NCBI GenBank assembly: GCA_003152955.1
Contig: PMBQ01000223.1
Coordinates: 7,233-16,308 of the forward strand
Length of the DNA: 9,076 bases
From: Candidatus Bathyarchaeota archaeon
GTDB taxonomy: Archaea; Thermoproteota; Bathyarchaeia; 40CM-2-53-6; FEN-987
Reading direction: 5' to 3'
Shown one piece after another: positions 1 through 6,239 of this stretch. The position numbers and the translations under genes were made by a program. The notes under the pieces are model-generated. The model saw only the letters and a program-made list of their open reading frames with translations, had not been told where the DNA came from and searched no databases. Positions within the stretch are counted from its first letter, which is position 1. Every line of letters starts with the position of its first letter.

Positions 1-405
1 GCCCCGTTGGAAGAGGACGCATATGGAACCCTCGTTGTCGATGGAAGCACTTCAGTAACAGGCATCGTGAGGACACCCATCAGTATGAATATCGAACATG
101 GAATGGCACGAAACATCAGCGGCGGATCTGAAGCATTGGAACTCAGTCGAATACTGCGAGAAGCGAAAAAGCGCACCGCATTCCGTGTCGCAGAGTTTGG
201 CATCGGACTGAATCCACTCGCGCGCATCCGTGGCTCGATAATAGAAGATGAAGGAATGCTGGGAACCGTGCATGTGGCACTGGGAGATAACACTAGACTC
301 GGAGGAAAAAACAGCGCACCCAGTCACATAGATTTGGTCCTGAAAAATCCGCACGTCCAACTCGACGGGATAACCCTTCTGAAAGGAAGACGTTTCACAT
401 TGTAA
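1..405 (+). CDS. M29-family aminopeptidase (leucyl aminopeptidase / AmpT-like), C-terminal part
   Basis: The frame is open from the first base, so the N-terminal part lies outside the window; 134 codons remain, ending in TAA. The segment matches the C-terminal half of M29 metallopeptidases (aminopeptidase T/S) and the related 2,5-dihydroxypyridine dioxygenase NicX. In the visible fragment, AEFGIGLNP supplies a Glu (residue 65), GTVHVALGDN a His (91), and SHIDLV a His-x-Asp pair (109, 111). These are the positions that bind the metals in this family. The end, a DG..LLKGRRF strand, is typical for the family C-terminus, so the gene appears complete at this side. A cytosolic di-metal peptidase acting on N-terminal residues is the likeliest role; archaeal members are often of unproven substrate, and a dioxygenase-like role cannot be excluded. 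It converges on the acetyltransferase, with 41 nt between the two stops. Confidence 0.85.
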   Translation, partial: APLEEDAYGTLVVDGSTSVTGIVRTPISMNIEHGMARNISGGSEALELSRILREAKKRTAFRVAEFGIGLNPLARIRGSIIEDEGMLGTVHVALGDNTRLGGKNSAPSHIDLVLKNPHVQLDGITLLKGRRFTL

Positions 406-446
406 TGCGCTGACCTCAAACCACAGGCGGTATCCTATGTGTTTGG

Positions 447-995
447 TTAATTGCTGACATAGCCTAGCGGCAGTATCTTCGGCTCCTTCCACTCCTCGCG
501 TAGGATACTCCACATGGCGGTGTCTCTGTAACGACCCCTGCTAAAGAAAGACTTCCGAATGAGACCTTCCTTAGTGAATCCCGAATTTTCCAAAACCCTC
601 TGCGACGCAACATTGTCCGGATGCATCTCGGCTTGAATTCGAACGATCTCTCTGCCGAGAAATAGGTAATCAACCATCAGTGAAACGGCTTCGCTACCGT
701 ATCCTTTCCCCCTCTCCTTCGGAACGAGCATATACCCTATCCCAACACAGCCCTTCGACTTGAAGTGCGCAATGTAGCCAATCTTCGCTCCATCCTTTTT
801 CTCAACAAAGAACCATTGTCCTCCCACCAAGTTGTCGTATTGTTTCTCTAGGTCTCCCAAAGTTTCCTGAGAAATCGGCTCGAATTCGCCAATAGAATCT
901 ACGTCATTGAACCAGCTCCTCAGAATAGGCAGGTCAGCCCTTTCGACAATGTCCAAGTTCACGTTCTTGCCATGAAGCAACTCGATCCAATCCAA
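447..995 (-). CDS. GNAT-family N-acetyltransferase (RimJ/RimL-like)
   Basis: This 182-residue protein has the usual length of single-domain GNAT enzymes, which move an acetyl group from acetyl-CoA to an amine. Motif A is clear: a beta strand (GIGYMLVP, 85-92) followed by the pyrophosphate-binding loop RGKGYG (95-100). Motif B follows, with N128 and the block RVLENSGF (133-140) that ends most RimJ/RimL-type members, then a basic and aromatic stretch to residue 167. The N-terminal part (VERADLPILRSWFND) also fits. The substrate, a protein N-terminus or a small molecule, cannot be told from the sequence. The start is TTG at 993-995; the GGGTGA box just upstream supports it, and the next residues (DWIELLHGK) lead straight into the first strand. 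The gene runs alone on the minus strand. Confidence 0.88.
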   Translation of the reverse strand: MDWIELLHGKNVNLDIVERADLPILRSWFNDVDSIGEFEPISQETLGDLEKQYDNLVGGQWFFVEKKDGAKIGYIAHFKSKGCVGIGYMLVPKERGKGYGSEAVSLMVDYLFLGREIVRIQAEMHPDNVASQRVLENSGFTKEGLIRKSFFSRGRYRDTAMWSILREEWKEPKILPLGYVSN

Positions 996-999
996 CCTT

Positions 1000-1005
1000 T
1001 CACCC
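1000..1005 (-). promoter_or_regulatory. Shine-Dalgarno site of the acetyltransferase
   Basis: On the minus strand GGGTGA lies 4 nt before the TTG at 993-995. GGTGA is complementary to the archaeal 16S rRNA 3' end (UCACCUCC), so this site decides in favour of a TTG start. Confidence 0.6.
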
Positions 1006-1037
1006 TAAAGATTAGACCGCACAGACATAATCCTTAG

Positions 1038-1368
1038 TGTAAGGCACCGCGGGGTGGAGATGTCAATGAGTATCCGACGGACCAACTGTCAAACGGCTGT
1101 TGGAAGCCCATCAAGATCGATCTCAATGAATTTATAGCAAACGGACTCAACCTAGGCGGAAAGAGTCAAGAGAATCAAGATATAGCGACGCTGTCCGCCC
1201 GGTACCTAGTCCCGGATACACAAGAGTCAATTGTACAAGCCAGTTGACGTCGAGTTAAGATTTACAACGTTTGACTCGAAGACTCCAAGAATCAAGTCTC
1301 AGGACGCGACAAATACAAGCAGAGAACGGGAAGACACACGACCGCGAACAAAACGCTCATTTCAATAA
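1038..1368 (+). pseudogene. Possible coding remnant before the EamA permease
   Basis: This 375-nt gap (996-1370) holds no complete gene. One frame is open from 1038 to a TGA at 1245-1247 and reads protein-like (for example KPIKIDLNEFIANGLNLGG), but it has no ATG, GTG or TTG at its head. The next frame is open from 1210 to a TAA at 1366-1368 and also reads plausibly (YKPVDVELRFTTFDSKTP); it could begin at TTG 1231. The two frames overlap, so one small indel near 1210-1245 would join them into about 110 residues. I recognise no family. The second frame stops 2 nt before the TTG at 1371. Chance open frames remain quite possible. Confidence 0.22.
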
Positions 1369-1370
1369 CA

Positions 1371-2255
1371 TTGGCGAGTATCATCGTCTTCATCTGGGCG
1401 GCTTCGTTCATCTTCATCAAGTTCGCTCTAGTAGAAATTCCGCCGATGACACTGGCCTTCGCAAGATTCGCTATAGCTACACCAATACTGATCGCGATCG
1501 TGTCTTTCGCACGGCCTTCAAGAGAAGCGATGAGACTTGCGTTAACCAAGGAATTTTGGCAGTTTTCAGCCCTAGGCCTGTCAGGTGTCACTCTCCTCTA
1601 TGTCTTTCAGTTCTACTCGTTAAGATTCATATCGGCCACGGAAGGCTCTATCATAATCAATCTTCACGCCGTCTTCGCGATGCTGCTCTCGGCAGCGTTC
1701 CTGAACGAGTCACTAACTGCGCGGAAAACGTTTGGCGTCTTTGTTGCTTTCTCAGGAGTGATTGTGATAACAATTCGGGACGTTACAACTACCTCCTCGA
1801 GCTTCATCGAGCCCGTTGGTGTATTGCTGATGGCTGGAGCTGCGCTGTGCTGGGCAGCCTACTCTGTTTTTGGAAAGAGAGTATTACGCCGTTACTCTGA
1901 TCAGGTCGCTACATCCTGCGCCTTCCTGCTCGGTACACTGTTTCTGATTCCGTTTGCGCTGAGCGAAGGTCGTATGAACGCTCTTGCAAATGCGTCGTCG
2001 CTGGCATGGCTTAGCATAGCCTTCTTGGCCATCCCCAGCTCCGTTATTGCCTACATCCTTTGGAATCGTCTGATACGCGAGATCGATGTCACTAAGGTCC
2101 TTGTGTCTTTGTATGTCATACCGATACCTACGGCAATCCTATCGTATGTATTCCTCGGCGAGACTATCACGTACCCCCTAGTCCTAGGAGCAGCGCTTGT
2201 TATCATCGGAGTCTACCTGACAGAATCCTCAAGCAGCCACTCTATCAAGTCGTAG
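1371..2255 (+). CDS. EamA/DMT-superfamily permease (first copy), start uncertain
   Basis: The product is a hydrophobic protein of 294 residues with two repeated EamA halves (about 1-135 and 148-285) and about ten predicted membrane helices, the standard drug/metabolite transporter plan. Family marks are IWAASFIFIKFAL in helix 1, FLNESLT near residue 110, WAAYSVFGKR (161-170) opening the second half, and YVFLGETIT near 260 before the last helix. Such carriers usually export amino acids, metabolites or drugs; the substrate is not readable here. TTG 1371 is the first ATG/GTG/TTG in frame, yet the frame stays open back to a TGA at 1272-1274. The codons just upstream (NKTLISIT) align with the N-terminus of the second EamA protein at 7104, so the true N-terminus is probably longer and its start lost or unusual. 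No SD precedes 1371. The stop is TAG at 2253-2255. Confidence 0.85.
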   Translation: MASIIVFIWAASFIFIKFALVEIPPMTLAFARFAIATPILIAIVSFARPSREAMRLALTKEFWQFSALGLSGVTLLYVFQFYSLRFISATEGSIIINLHAVFAMLLSAAFLNESLTARKTFGVFVAFSGVIVITIRDVTTTSSSFIEPVGVLLMAGAALCWAAYSVFGKRVLRRYSDQVATSCAFLLGTLFLIPFALSEGRMNALANASSLAWLSIAFLAIPSSVIAYILWNRLIREIDVTKVLVSLYVIPIPTAILSYVFLGETITYPLVLGAALVIIGVYLTESSSSHSIKS

Positions 2256-2556
2256 TACAATCGTCTCTGCACGCTATCTTCTGGTCTGAACGTACGCTAG
2301 CTGCAAGACCACAGTGGAGAAGACAACCCACATCCGCAAAAGACCTAAGCAAGTTGCGAACTAGAATACACACTGGCCAAAGTCCTCGCTGCGGTATTGT
2401 TGCCCTGAACCGTCACGTCACAATTTGTGGTTCTCATTCACTTATTGCAGATGGTACGGCGAAAGCTGCCAGAAATGTTCCAAACTACATTATCCGCTGA
2501 TACTAATCTGAAAAAGAGCAAAAGGCGCACCTAATGACCGCCACCTCGGCTATCCC
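2256..2556. other. Intergenic stretch with no supportable gene
   Basis: This part of the gap between the EamA permease and the broken zinc-ribbon frame shows no gene I can support. A plus frame from TTG 2354 to TGA 2498-2500 (48 residues) and short minus-strand frames exist, but none has an SD or a recognisable motif. I see no tRNA, direct-repeat array or clear terminator. Confidence 0.5.
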
Positions 2557-2789
2557 TTAACGTCTCCAAGTCTCGAACCCAAACATCGAAGAGCAGTTGG
2601 GGCACATTTCTCGCGGGACCCCGCAAGAAATCCGCTCCCGCACTCCGAGCAGCGAACATATGCAAAGAATCATTCACACCTCGTATCCTCGAAAACTTTC
2701 AGTGAGAGAGGATATGACGAAATATCCTGGTTCTCCTCCTTCTTTGAAATCACTAAACAGGAAAAAGAATTCGCACTGATGACCATCAT
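2557..2789 (-). pseudogene. Broken small zinc-ribbon protein
   Basis: One minus frame opens at ATG 2787-2789 (a second ATG follows directly), runs 39 codons to TGA 2670-2672, and after the stop continues with YVRCSECGSGFLAGSREKC (residue order as read). Skipping two bases (TG, 2605-2606) then gives CPNCSSMFGFETWRR and a TAA at 2557-2559. The joined motif C-x2-C-x11-C-x2-C has the knuckle spacing of zinc ribbons, which bind one zinc by four cysteines in small nucleic-acid- or protein-binding domains. As it stands the gene carries an in-frame TGA and a +2 shift, so it is most simply a pseudogene or holds sequencing errors. A second reading is an intact 38-residue ORF from ATG 2671-2673: it overlaps the TGA as ATGA and has a GAGGTG SD at 2677-2682, but it keeps only the CPNC half. 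Confidence 0.5.
2607..2630. repeat. 24-bp near-perfect palindrome
   Basis: Two 11-base arms (2607-2617 and 2620-2630) around a 2-base centre are inverted complements with one mismatch. In minus-strand RNA that mismatch becomes a G-U pair. It lies inside the broken zinc-ribbon frame, so it may be an accident of coding sequence (GCGGG/CCCGC) or a dyad protein-binding site. Confidence 0.5.
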
Positions 2790-2827
2790 TATTCTAAGTA
2801 GAACGTCTCTGTCAACTGTGCGCGCAG

Positions 2828-2833
2828 TTTAAG
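2828..2833 (+). promoter_or_regulatory. Candidate TATA box for the LysE exporter
   Basis: TTTAAG lies about 50 nt before ATG 2879. A transcript starting about 26 nt downstream would carry a leader of roughly 25 nt that keeps the SD. The match to the archaeal TTTATA consensus is only partial. Confidence 0.3.
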
Positions 2834-2871
2834 GACACTTTCACAGTCTCTTAATGCTTGACCTGCCTGGC

Positions 2872-2878
2872 GGAGTGA
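2872..2878 (+). promoter_or_regulatory. Shine-Dalgarno site of the LysE exporter
   Basis: GGAGTGA directly precedes ATG 2879-2881. It resembles GGAGGTGA with one base missing, and it fixes this ATG as the start. Confidence 0.5.
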
Positions 2879-3514
2879 ATGAGCATTTCAGTAATCGATC
2901 CGTTTCTGAGAGGTGTCTTTGCCGGGTATGGAATCGCTATTCCCGTCGGTCCTATTGCGATATTGATCATCGAGTTAGGGATTCGCCGCGGGTTTACGGT
3001 GGCGTTCTGTGCAGGCGCGGGCGCCGCCTCAGCTGACCTAATCTACGCTACCATCGCGGTAGTAGCAGGAACTTTCCTAGTTTCCATTTTGGAGCCCTAT
3101 TCACAGGTGCTGCATATCGCGAGCGCTTGTGGACTGATCTTGATTGGGATGTGGCTACTGTATCGGGCCCTTCGACACTCGCACACCGACAGAACTAGTC
3201 CCTCCTCCTCGTCCCTAAGTTGTTCCCGCACGTACACCATGGTTCTTGGACTGACGCTTCTAAATCCCGTGACCATAACCTACTTTACAACATTGATTCT
3301 AGGATTGAAAGCAGCTAGCTCTAGCGACACGTTAACCTCGCTCGTTTTCGTGGCTGGTGCCTTTCTCGCGTCCTTTTCCTGGCAGACCTTTCTATCAGGT
3401 ATTAGCGGTCTTGCTCACAAGCGTTTCCCAGCAAAACTTCAGACCGCCACGTTCGCCGCAGGTAACATCATGATAATCGCGCTAGGAGTTGCGATACTCT
3501 TCGGACTAATCTGA
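2879..3514 (+). CDS. LysE/RhtB-family exporter
   Basis: The 211-residue protein has the standard length and about six hydrophobic segments of the LysE/RhtB superfamily, inner-membrane carriers that export amino acids or related small molecules by proton antiport. Helix 1 carries the signature GYGIAIPVGPIAILI with the key Gly-Pro at 24-25, followed by an amphipathic turn (ELGIRRGF) and a second helix with Asp53. A Ser/Thr-rich cytosolic loop (101-119) separates the first three helices from the second half, which opens with LTLLNPVTITYF (Asn129-Pro130), the usual repeat of the motif. The C-terminus is hydrophobic (IIALGVAILFGLI), ending at TGA 3512-3514. ATG with a near-consensus SD supports the start. 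The gene is flanked by gaps of hundreds of bases, so it is probably transcribed alone. The substrate cannot be inferred. Confidence 0.85.
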   Translation: MSISVIDPFLRGVFAGYGIAIPVGPIAILIIELGIRRGFTVAFCAGAGAASADLIYATIAVVAGTFLVSILEPYSQVLHIASACGLILIGMWLLYRALRHSHTDRTSPSSSSLSCSRTYTMVLGLTLLNPVTITYFTTLILGLKAASSSDTLTSLVFVAGAFLASFSWQTFLSGISGLAHKRFPAKLQTATFAAGNIMIIALGVAILFGLI

Positions 3515-3678
3515 GATACTCGCTGCATGTCTCGCTACCTTTTCCGAAGTTCGCATACGAACATCCGCGATCACTCCGAGTGGTTCTACACATCCTTCTA
3601 GCACGCACGACTTTCGCCGCGCCGTCCAGTCTAGCTTCTGAAGACATCGAATTTATCCAGAGCAATCACGCTGGTTTC

Positions 3679-3685
3679 TTTATAT
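3679..3685 (+). promoter_or_regulatory. TATA box for the DUF2148 gene
   Basis: TTTATAT, within CTTTATATCC, is a good archaeal TATA box. The predicted transcript start lies about 26 nt on, near 3708, giving a leader of some 17 nt that retains the GGTGA site. The rest of the 3515-3724 gap shows only a 5-bp inverted repeat (3549-3553 with 3558-3562) and no gene. Confidence 0.55.
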
Positions 3686-3713
3686 CCTCACCCTTACACA
3701 AATTCGAGATATC

Positions 3714-3718
3714 GGTGA
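3714..3718 (+). promoter_or_regulatory. Shine-Dalgarno site of the DUF2148 gene
   Basis: GGTGA lies 6 nt before ATG 3725-3727, an ideal distance that fixes this start. Confidence 0.6.
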
Positions 3719-3724
3719 AGACGC

Positions 3725-4288
3725 ATGCCAATTCTTAGTAGCGAAGCCAGCGAGAATGAGGGACTGCTACAAGCCGCAAAACTGATGCTTGTTTCAGCGC
3801 GAACGGCCCCCAAGTCCGGAGGCATAGACGACGTTCTGACAGCCATCGTTCTTGGAAAAGAAAAGGAATCTTTGGCCGACGAGATGGACAAAATCGCTGA
3901 CGAACGCAAGATCGCTGGATTCAGACGGGACTCGAAAAACCTGAGGAATTCAGCGGCCGCGGTCATCATCGGGGTACGTGGAACGAGAAGTTACAGTTTG
4001 AACTGCGGAGCGTGCGGCTACGCAACCTGCACCGAATTTGATGAAACTGAAAAACAAAAAGGGCAGGATTTCACAGGACCTAACTGTGTCTTCAAATTAT
4101 TGGATCTTGGAATCGCCATTGCTTCCGCCGCAAAGACAGCCAGCGCGCTTGACGTTGATAATAGGATCATGTATCGGGTCGGTACTGCTGCAAGACGCCT
4201 GAACTTGCTGCCGGAAGCGAGCGTCATAATGGGCATACCAATCTCAGCCAAGGGCAAGAATATCTACTTCGATAGACCAGCCCAGTGA
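3725..4288 (+). CDS. DUF2148 ferredoxin-domain-like protein
   Basis: The 187-residue product matches the DUF2148 family along its length. The N-terminal region (12-85) is helical (LLQAAKLMLVSARTAPKSGG), then comes a four-cysteine site: CGACGYATC supplies Cys94, Cys97 and Cys102, and GPNC supplies Cys121. These are the expected ligands of an iron-sulfur cluster. The most conserved tail follows, with LLDLGIAIASAAKTAS (125-140), DVDNRIMYRVGTAARRL (143-159) and GIPISAKGKNIYFDR (170-184). Family members occur in archaea and anaerobic bacteria; their reaction is unknown, so only a redox or cluster-carrying cytosolic role can be proposed. TATA box, GGTGA site and a T-tract after the stop mark a self-contained transcription unit. 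All cysteines and the tail are intact. Confidence 0.9.
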   Translation: MPILSSEASENEGLLQAAKLMLVSARTAPKSGGIDDVLTAIVLGKEKESLADEMDKIADERKIAGFRRDSKNLRNSAAAVIIGVRGTRSYSLNCGACGYATCTEFDETEKQKGQDFTGPNCVFKLLDLGIAIASAAKTASALDVDNRIMYRVGTAARRLNLLPEASVIMGIPISAKGKNIYFDRPAQ

Positions 4289-4388
4289 CAGTCGATCAGC
4301 ATCACCCCTTCCAGCCACTATTCGAGTCACTTACCTACAGAGAGGGCAATGCGAGGCTACGGATTGTTGCCCACCAAACAGCCTTGTC

Positions 4389-4405
4389 TATTTTTTTTGT
4401 TTTCT
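4389..4405 (+). terminator. T-tract terminator after the DUF2148 gene
   Basis: Eight consecutive T (4391-4398) followed by GTTTTCT start about 100 nt after the DUF2148 stop. Archaeal RNA polymerase ends transcripts at such U-rich tracts without needing a hairpin. Two further T-runs (4467-4472 and 4494-4498) could serve as backups before the convergent gene. Confidence 0.55.
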
Positions 4406-4499
4406 AACAAACCGCAGGGTTTGAGCTGTCACACAATTCGTCCGATTCAGATTCCGACCTCTAACGTTTTTTGTTGATAGTTATTGCTTACTCTTTTTC

Positions 4500-4518
4500 C
4501 CGGGTGAGTTCCACCCGG
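4500..4518. repeat. Perfect 7-bp hairpin between convergent genes
   Basis: CCGGGTG and CACCCGG form a perfect stem around a 5-nt loop, 51 nt past the stop of the minus-strand gene at 4569. No T-run follows it on the minus strand, so it is not a classical intrinsic terminator there; it may protect or end the minus transcript. Confidence 0.45.
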
Positions 4519-4568
4519 TTCTTCGGAGTCCACGCCGTCTGACTGCGACGTCACGATGGCTAGGTATT

Positions 4569-4949
4569 CTAGAGATACTTTCTGATCTGAGCTTCGAGTT
4601 CCTCGGGGGCCACGAGATGTACATCTGCCGCAGCGTCCCCGATTATCTTCTTGGCTTTGTCGTGCAGGGAGCCTGGCACGATTAACAATACTGGTATCTC
4701 GTGGACTTTGCACGCGGAAAGCATGCCGTCAAGCATTAGCTGTAACGATGAAGTTCGCAGCGGTTCAGCCGGTATGACTTTGTGCAGGTATCCGACCACT
4801 ACGTTTACTTCGCCTCTGCTGAGGTGATTGACGAACTTTCCATGACCGTCCCACGTATTCGCAACTGGTATTGTCTCGACGCCTTCAGCGGCAAGCTTCG
4901 TGAGAAGGAGCGGATCGGTTCCTTCGAAGTATCCAACTCTGGACAGCAA
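4569..4949 (-). CDS. Small alpha/beta protein of unknown function
   Basis: I do not recognise this 126-residue protein. It looks soluble, with alternating strands and helices: SRVGYFEGTDPLLLTKLAAEG (3-23, ending in a helix) and a second strand ETIPVAN (25-31). The segment NTWDGHGKFVNHL (31-43) is rich in polar and His residues. Then come strands VNVVVGYLHK (48-57) and IPVLLIVPG (85-93), and a final helix EELEAQIRKYL. The repeated strand-helix pattern suggests a Rossmann- or flavodoxin-like fold; no catalytic motif is clear. The start is TTG 4947-4949. The frame stays open further upstream without ATG/GTG/TTG, but LSRVGYFEG makes a natural beginning. The gene lies 84 nt after the MFS permease on the same strand and could be its third operon member or use its own TATA-like TTTATC at 4984-4989. 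Confidence 0.7.
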   Translation of the reverse strand: MLSRVGYFEGTDPLLLTKLAAEGVETIPVANTWDGHGKFVNHLSRGEVNVVVGYLHKVIPAEPLRTSSLQLMLDGMLSACKVHEIPVLLIVPGSLHDKAKKIIGDAAADVHLVAPEELEAQIRKYL

Positions 4950-4983
4950 CTTTCGCCTTTGATAAGAGGAGAACGCGATCCAT

Positions 4984-4989
4984 GATAAA
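4984..4989 (-). promoter_or_regulatory. Candidate TATA box before the small alpha/beta protein
   Basis: TTTATC on the minus strand lies about 35 nt before TTG 4949, leaving room for a leader of about 10 nt. It would allow expression apart from the MFS gene. Only the position and AT content support it. Confidence 0.25.
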
Positions 4990-5033
4990 GGATTGGCGTT
5001 CTTACGTCGTGCAGCTCGCGTTCTCGGCGCGTG

Positions 5034-6221
5034 TTAGCGGTGTCGATGAGGAACTCGCCACATGAGTGCACATGAGGCTAGAATAATGGTACAGAAACCT
5101 GCGACTAGCCATGCAACCATGTAACTCGAACTTATGACTATGAAAGAGAAAAGTATGGGCCAGACAAAACCGGAGTAGAGCTGTAGACTGTTCACCCAAC
5201 CTACCGCGAGCGCCTCGTACTCGCCGCCAGCATTCACTTCCCTCGCGGCCGAAAATCCCACGGTTGTACCGATTCCCGAGCAGAATCCGACGATCAGCGT
5301 CGAGAGAGTGGCCCAGTAGATCGTAGTGATCGAGGCAAAGACCAAACCAATCCCCATCGCCACGCCTGAAAGAAAGAGCGGTCTTGAAGCATCCCTCTGC
5401 CTGTCATAATTCCTTCCAGCTATCGGTGAAGCGACAAGCGCGAGCAGGAGAGCGAGTCCTCCTATGAGACCTGCCAGCGCCGAGCTCACTTGCATAGTGC
5501 CTTCCATGTAGTAGACCATGATCGCTGTGACTAGACTTGCTCCACCGGTTATTCCAAACAGCTTCAATCCAAGTAAAATTAGCGATCTGTCGGTCAGTAC
5601 TTTCATCAGAGCAGAACGTTTGACGGAAAACTCTTGCCGCAAGTCATCCACCGGCAGAATGAACAACATGACAAGTCCCGACGCTATTCCTAAAGCTCCA
5701 CTTGATACGAGACTCAGCCTCCAGCCAAATAGAGATCCAAAAACAGCCCACCCGAATAGGCCGAGGGCACCGCCAAGGTAAAACACAGCGTTGTATACCC
5801 CGACCCCTAGGCCCTCCGCTCTATGGCCGAAGTATTTCGCGATTAACGCTACTCCAGGAGCGAAAACGAACGCCATGCCAAGGCCCGCTACTAATCTGAG
5901 CGGAGCGATCTGGTAGAATCCAGAAACTAAACCCGATAACAGACATGCTGAAGAAGCAATGATTGTTCCGTAAATCGCAGTCTTTCGGGGACCGATCTTC
6001 GCAGCAAGAATTCCTCCTGGAACTTGACCCAAGCCAAGTCCCAAGTAGAAACTCCCCGTGAGGATCCCGAGCCCCGCAACATTCTCAGTAAAATCCAGTG
6101 CGATAAGTGAGAAGATAGACCCAATGTTGTACCAGTTGACAGCATAAATGATCCTAGCGACCATTAGCGAGACAATTGCGTTGCTGTTAACTGATCTTGC
6201 CAAATCAAAAAATCCTCGCAT
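5034..6221 (-). CDS. MFS-family permease
   Basis: This protein of 395 residues has about twelve hydrophobic segments in two groups of six, the layout and length of major facilitator superfamily carriers. The loop between helices 2 and 3 carries motif A (GGILAAKIGPRK, 69-80), and a degenerate copy (AGRNYDRQRDASRP, 268-281) sits at the matching place in the second half, between helices 8 and 9. A polar central loop (PVDDLRQEFSVKRS, 190-203) joins the halves. Helix 1 is preceded by a short amphipathic start with Arg2 and Arg9. The closing segment is hydrophobic, followed by a basic tail (RVPHRHR) and TAA at 5034-5036. The substrate cannot be predicted. ATG 6219-6221 begins 18 nt after the stop of the nucleotidase gene and has no SD, as expected if it is read through or coupled within one transcript. 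Confidence 0.88.
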   Translation of the reverse strand: MRGFFDLARSVNSNAIVSLMVARIIYAVNWYNIGSIFSLIALDFTENVAGLGILTGSFYLGLGLGQVPGGILAAKIGPRKTAIYGTIIASSACLLSGLVSGFYQIAPLRLVAGLGMAFVFAPGVALIAKYFGHRAEGLGVGVYNAVFYLGGALGLFGWAVFGSLFGWRLSLVSSGALGIASGLVMLFILPVDDLRQEFSVKRSALMKVLTDRSLILLGLKLFGITGGASLVTAIMVYYMEGTMQVSSALAGLIGGLALLLALVASPIAGRNYDRQRDASRPLFLSGVAMGIGLVFASITTIYWATLSTLIVGFCSGIGTTVGFSAAREVNAGGEYEALAVGWVNSLQLYSGFVWPILFSFIVISSSYMVAWLVAGFCTIILASCALMWRVPHRHR

Positions 6222-6239
6222 ATCGCTTGAAAAATGGAT

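Noticed and set aside
52..513. A 153-codon minus-strand frame across the aminopeptidase.
   Set aside because: The plus frame has clear M29 metal-binding motifs; the antisense frame is cysteine-rich without order and runs through two real gene ends.
1271..1900. A 209-codon plus frame overlapping the EamA permease.
   Set aside because: It is a shadow: the EamA frame has ten hydrophobic helices and family motifs, while this one is rich in Arg, His and Cys with no fold pattern.
2541..2590. tRNA-like pieces on the minus strand: a GGTTCGAGA T-loop-like stretch and, further along, GCCGAGGTGGC resembling a leucine tRNA D-arm.
   Set aside because: The order is wrong for one tRNA (T-loop before D-arm), the T-stem needs mostly G-U pairs, and no anticodon stem or acceptor stem can be formed.
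2670..2672. TGA inside the zinc-ribbon frame read as selenocysteine or tryptophan.
   Set aside because: No SECIS-like structure is evident, TGA serves as an ordinary stop for several genes here, and a 2-nt shift in the same frame makes decay the simpler explanation.
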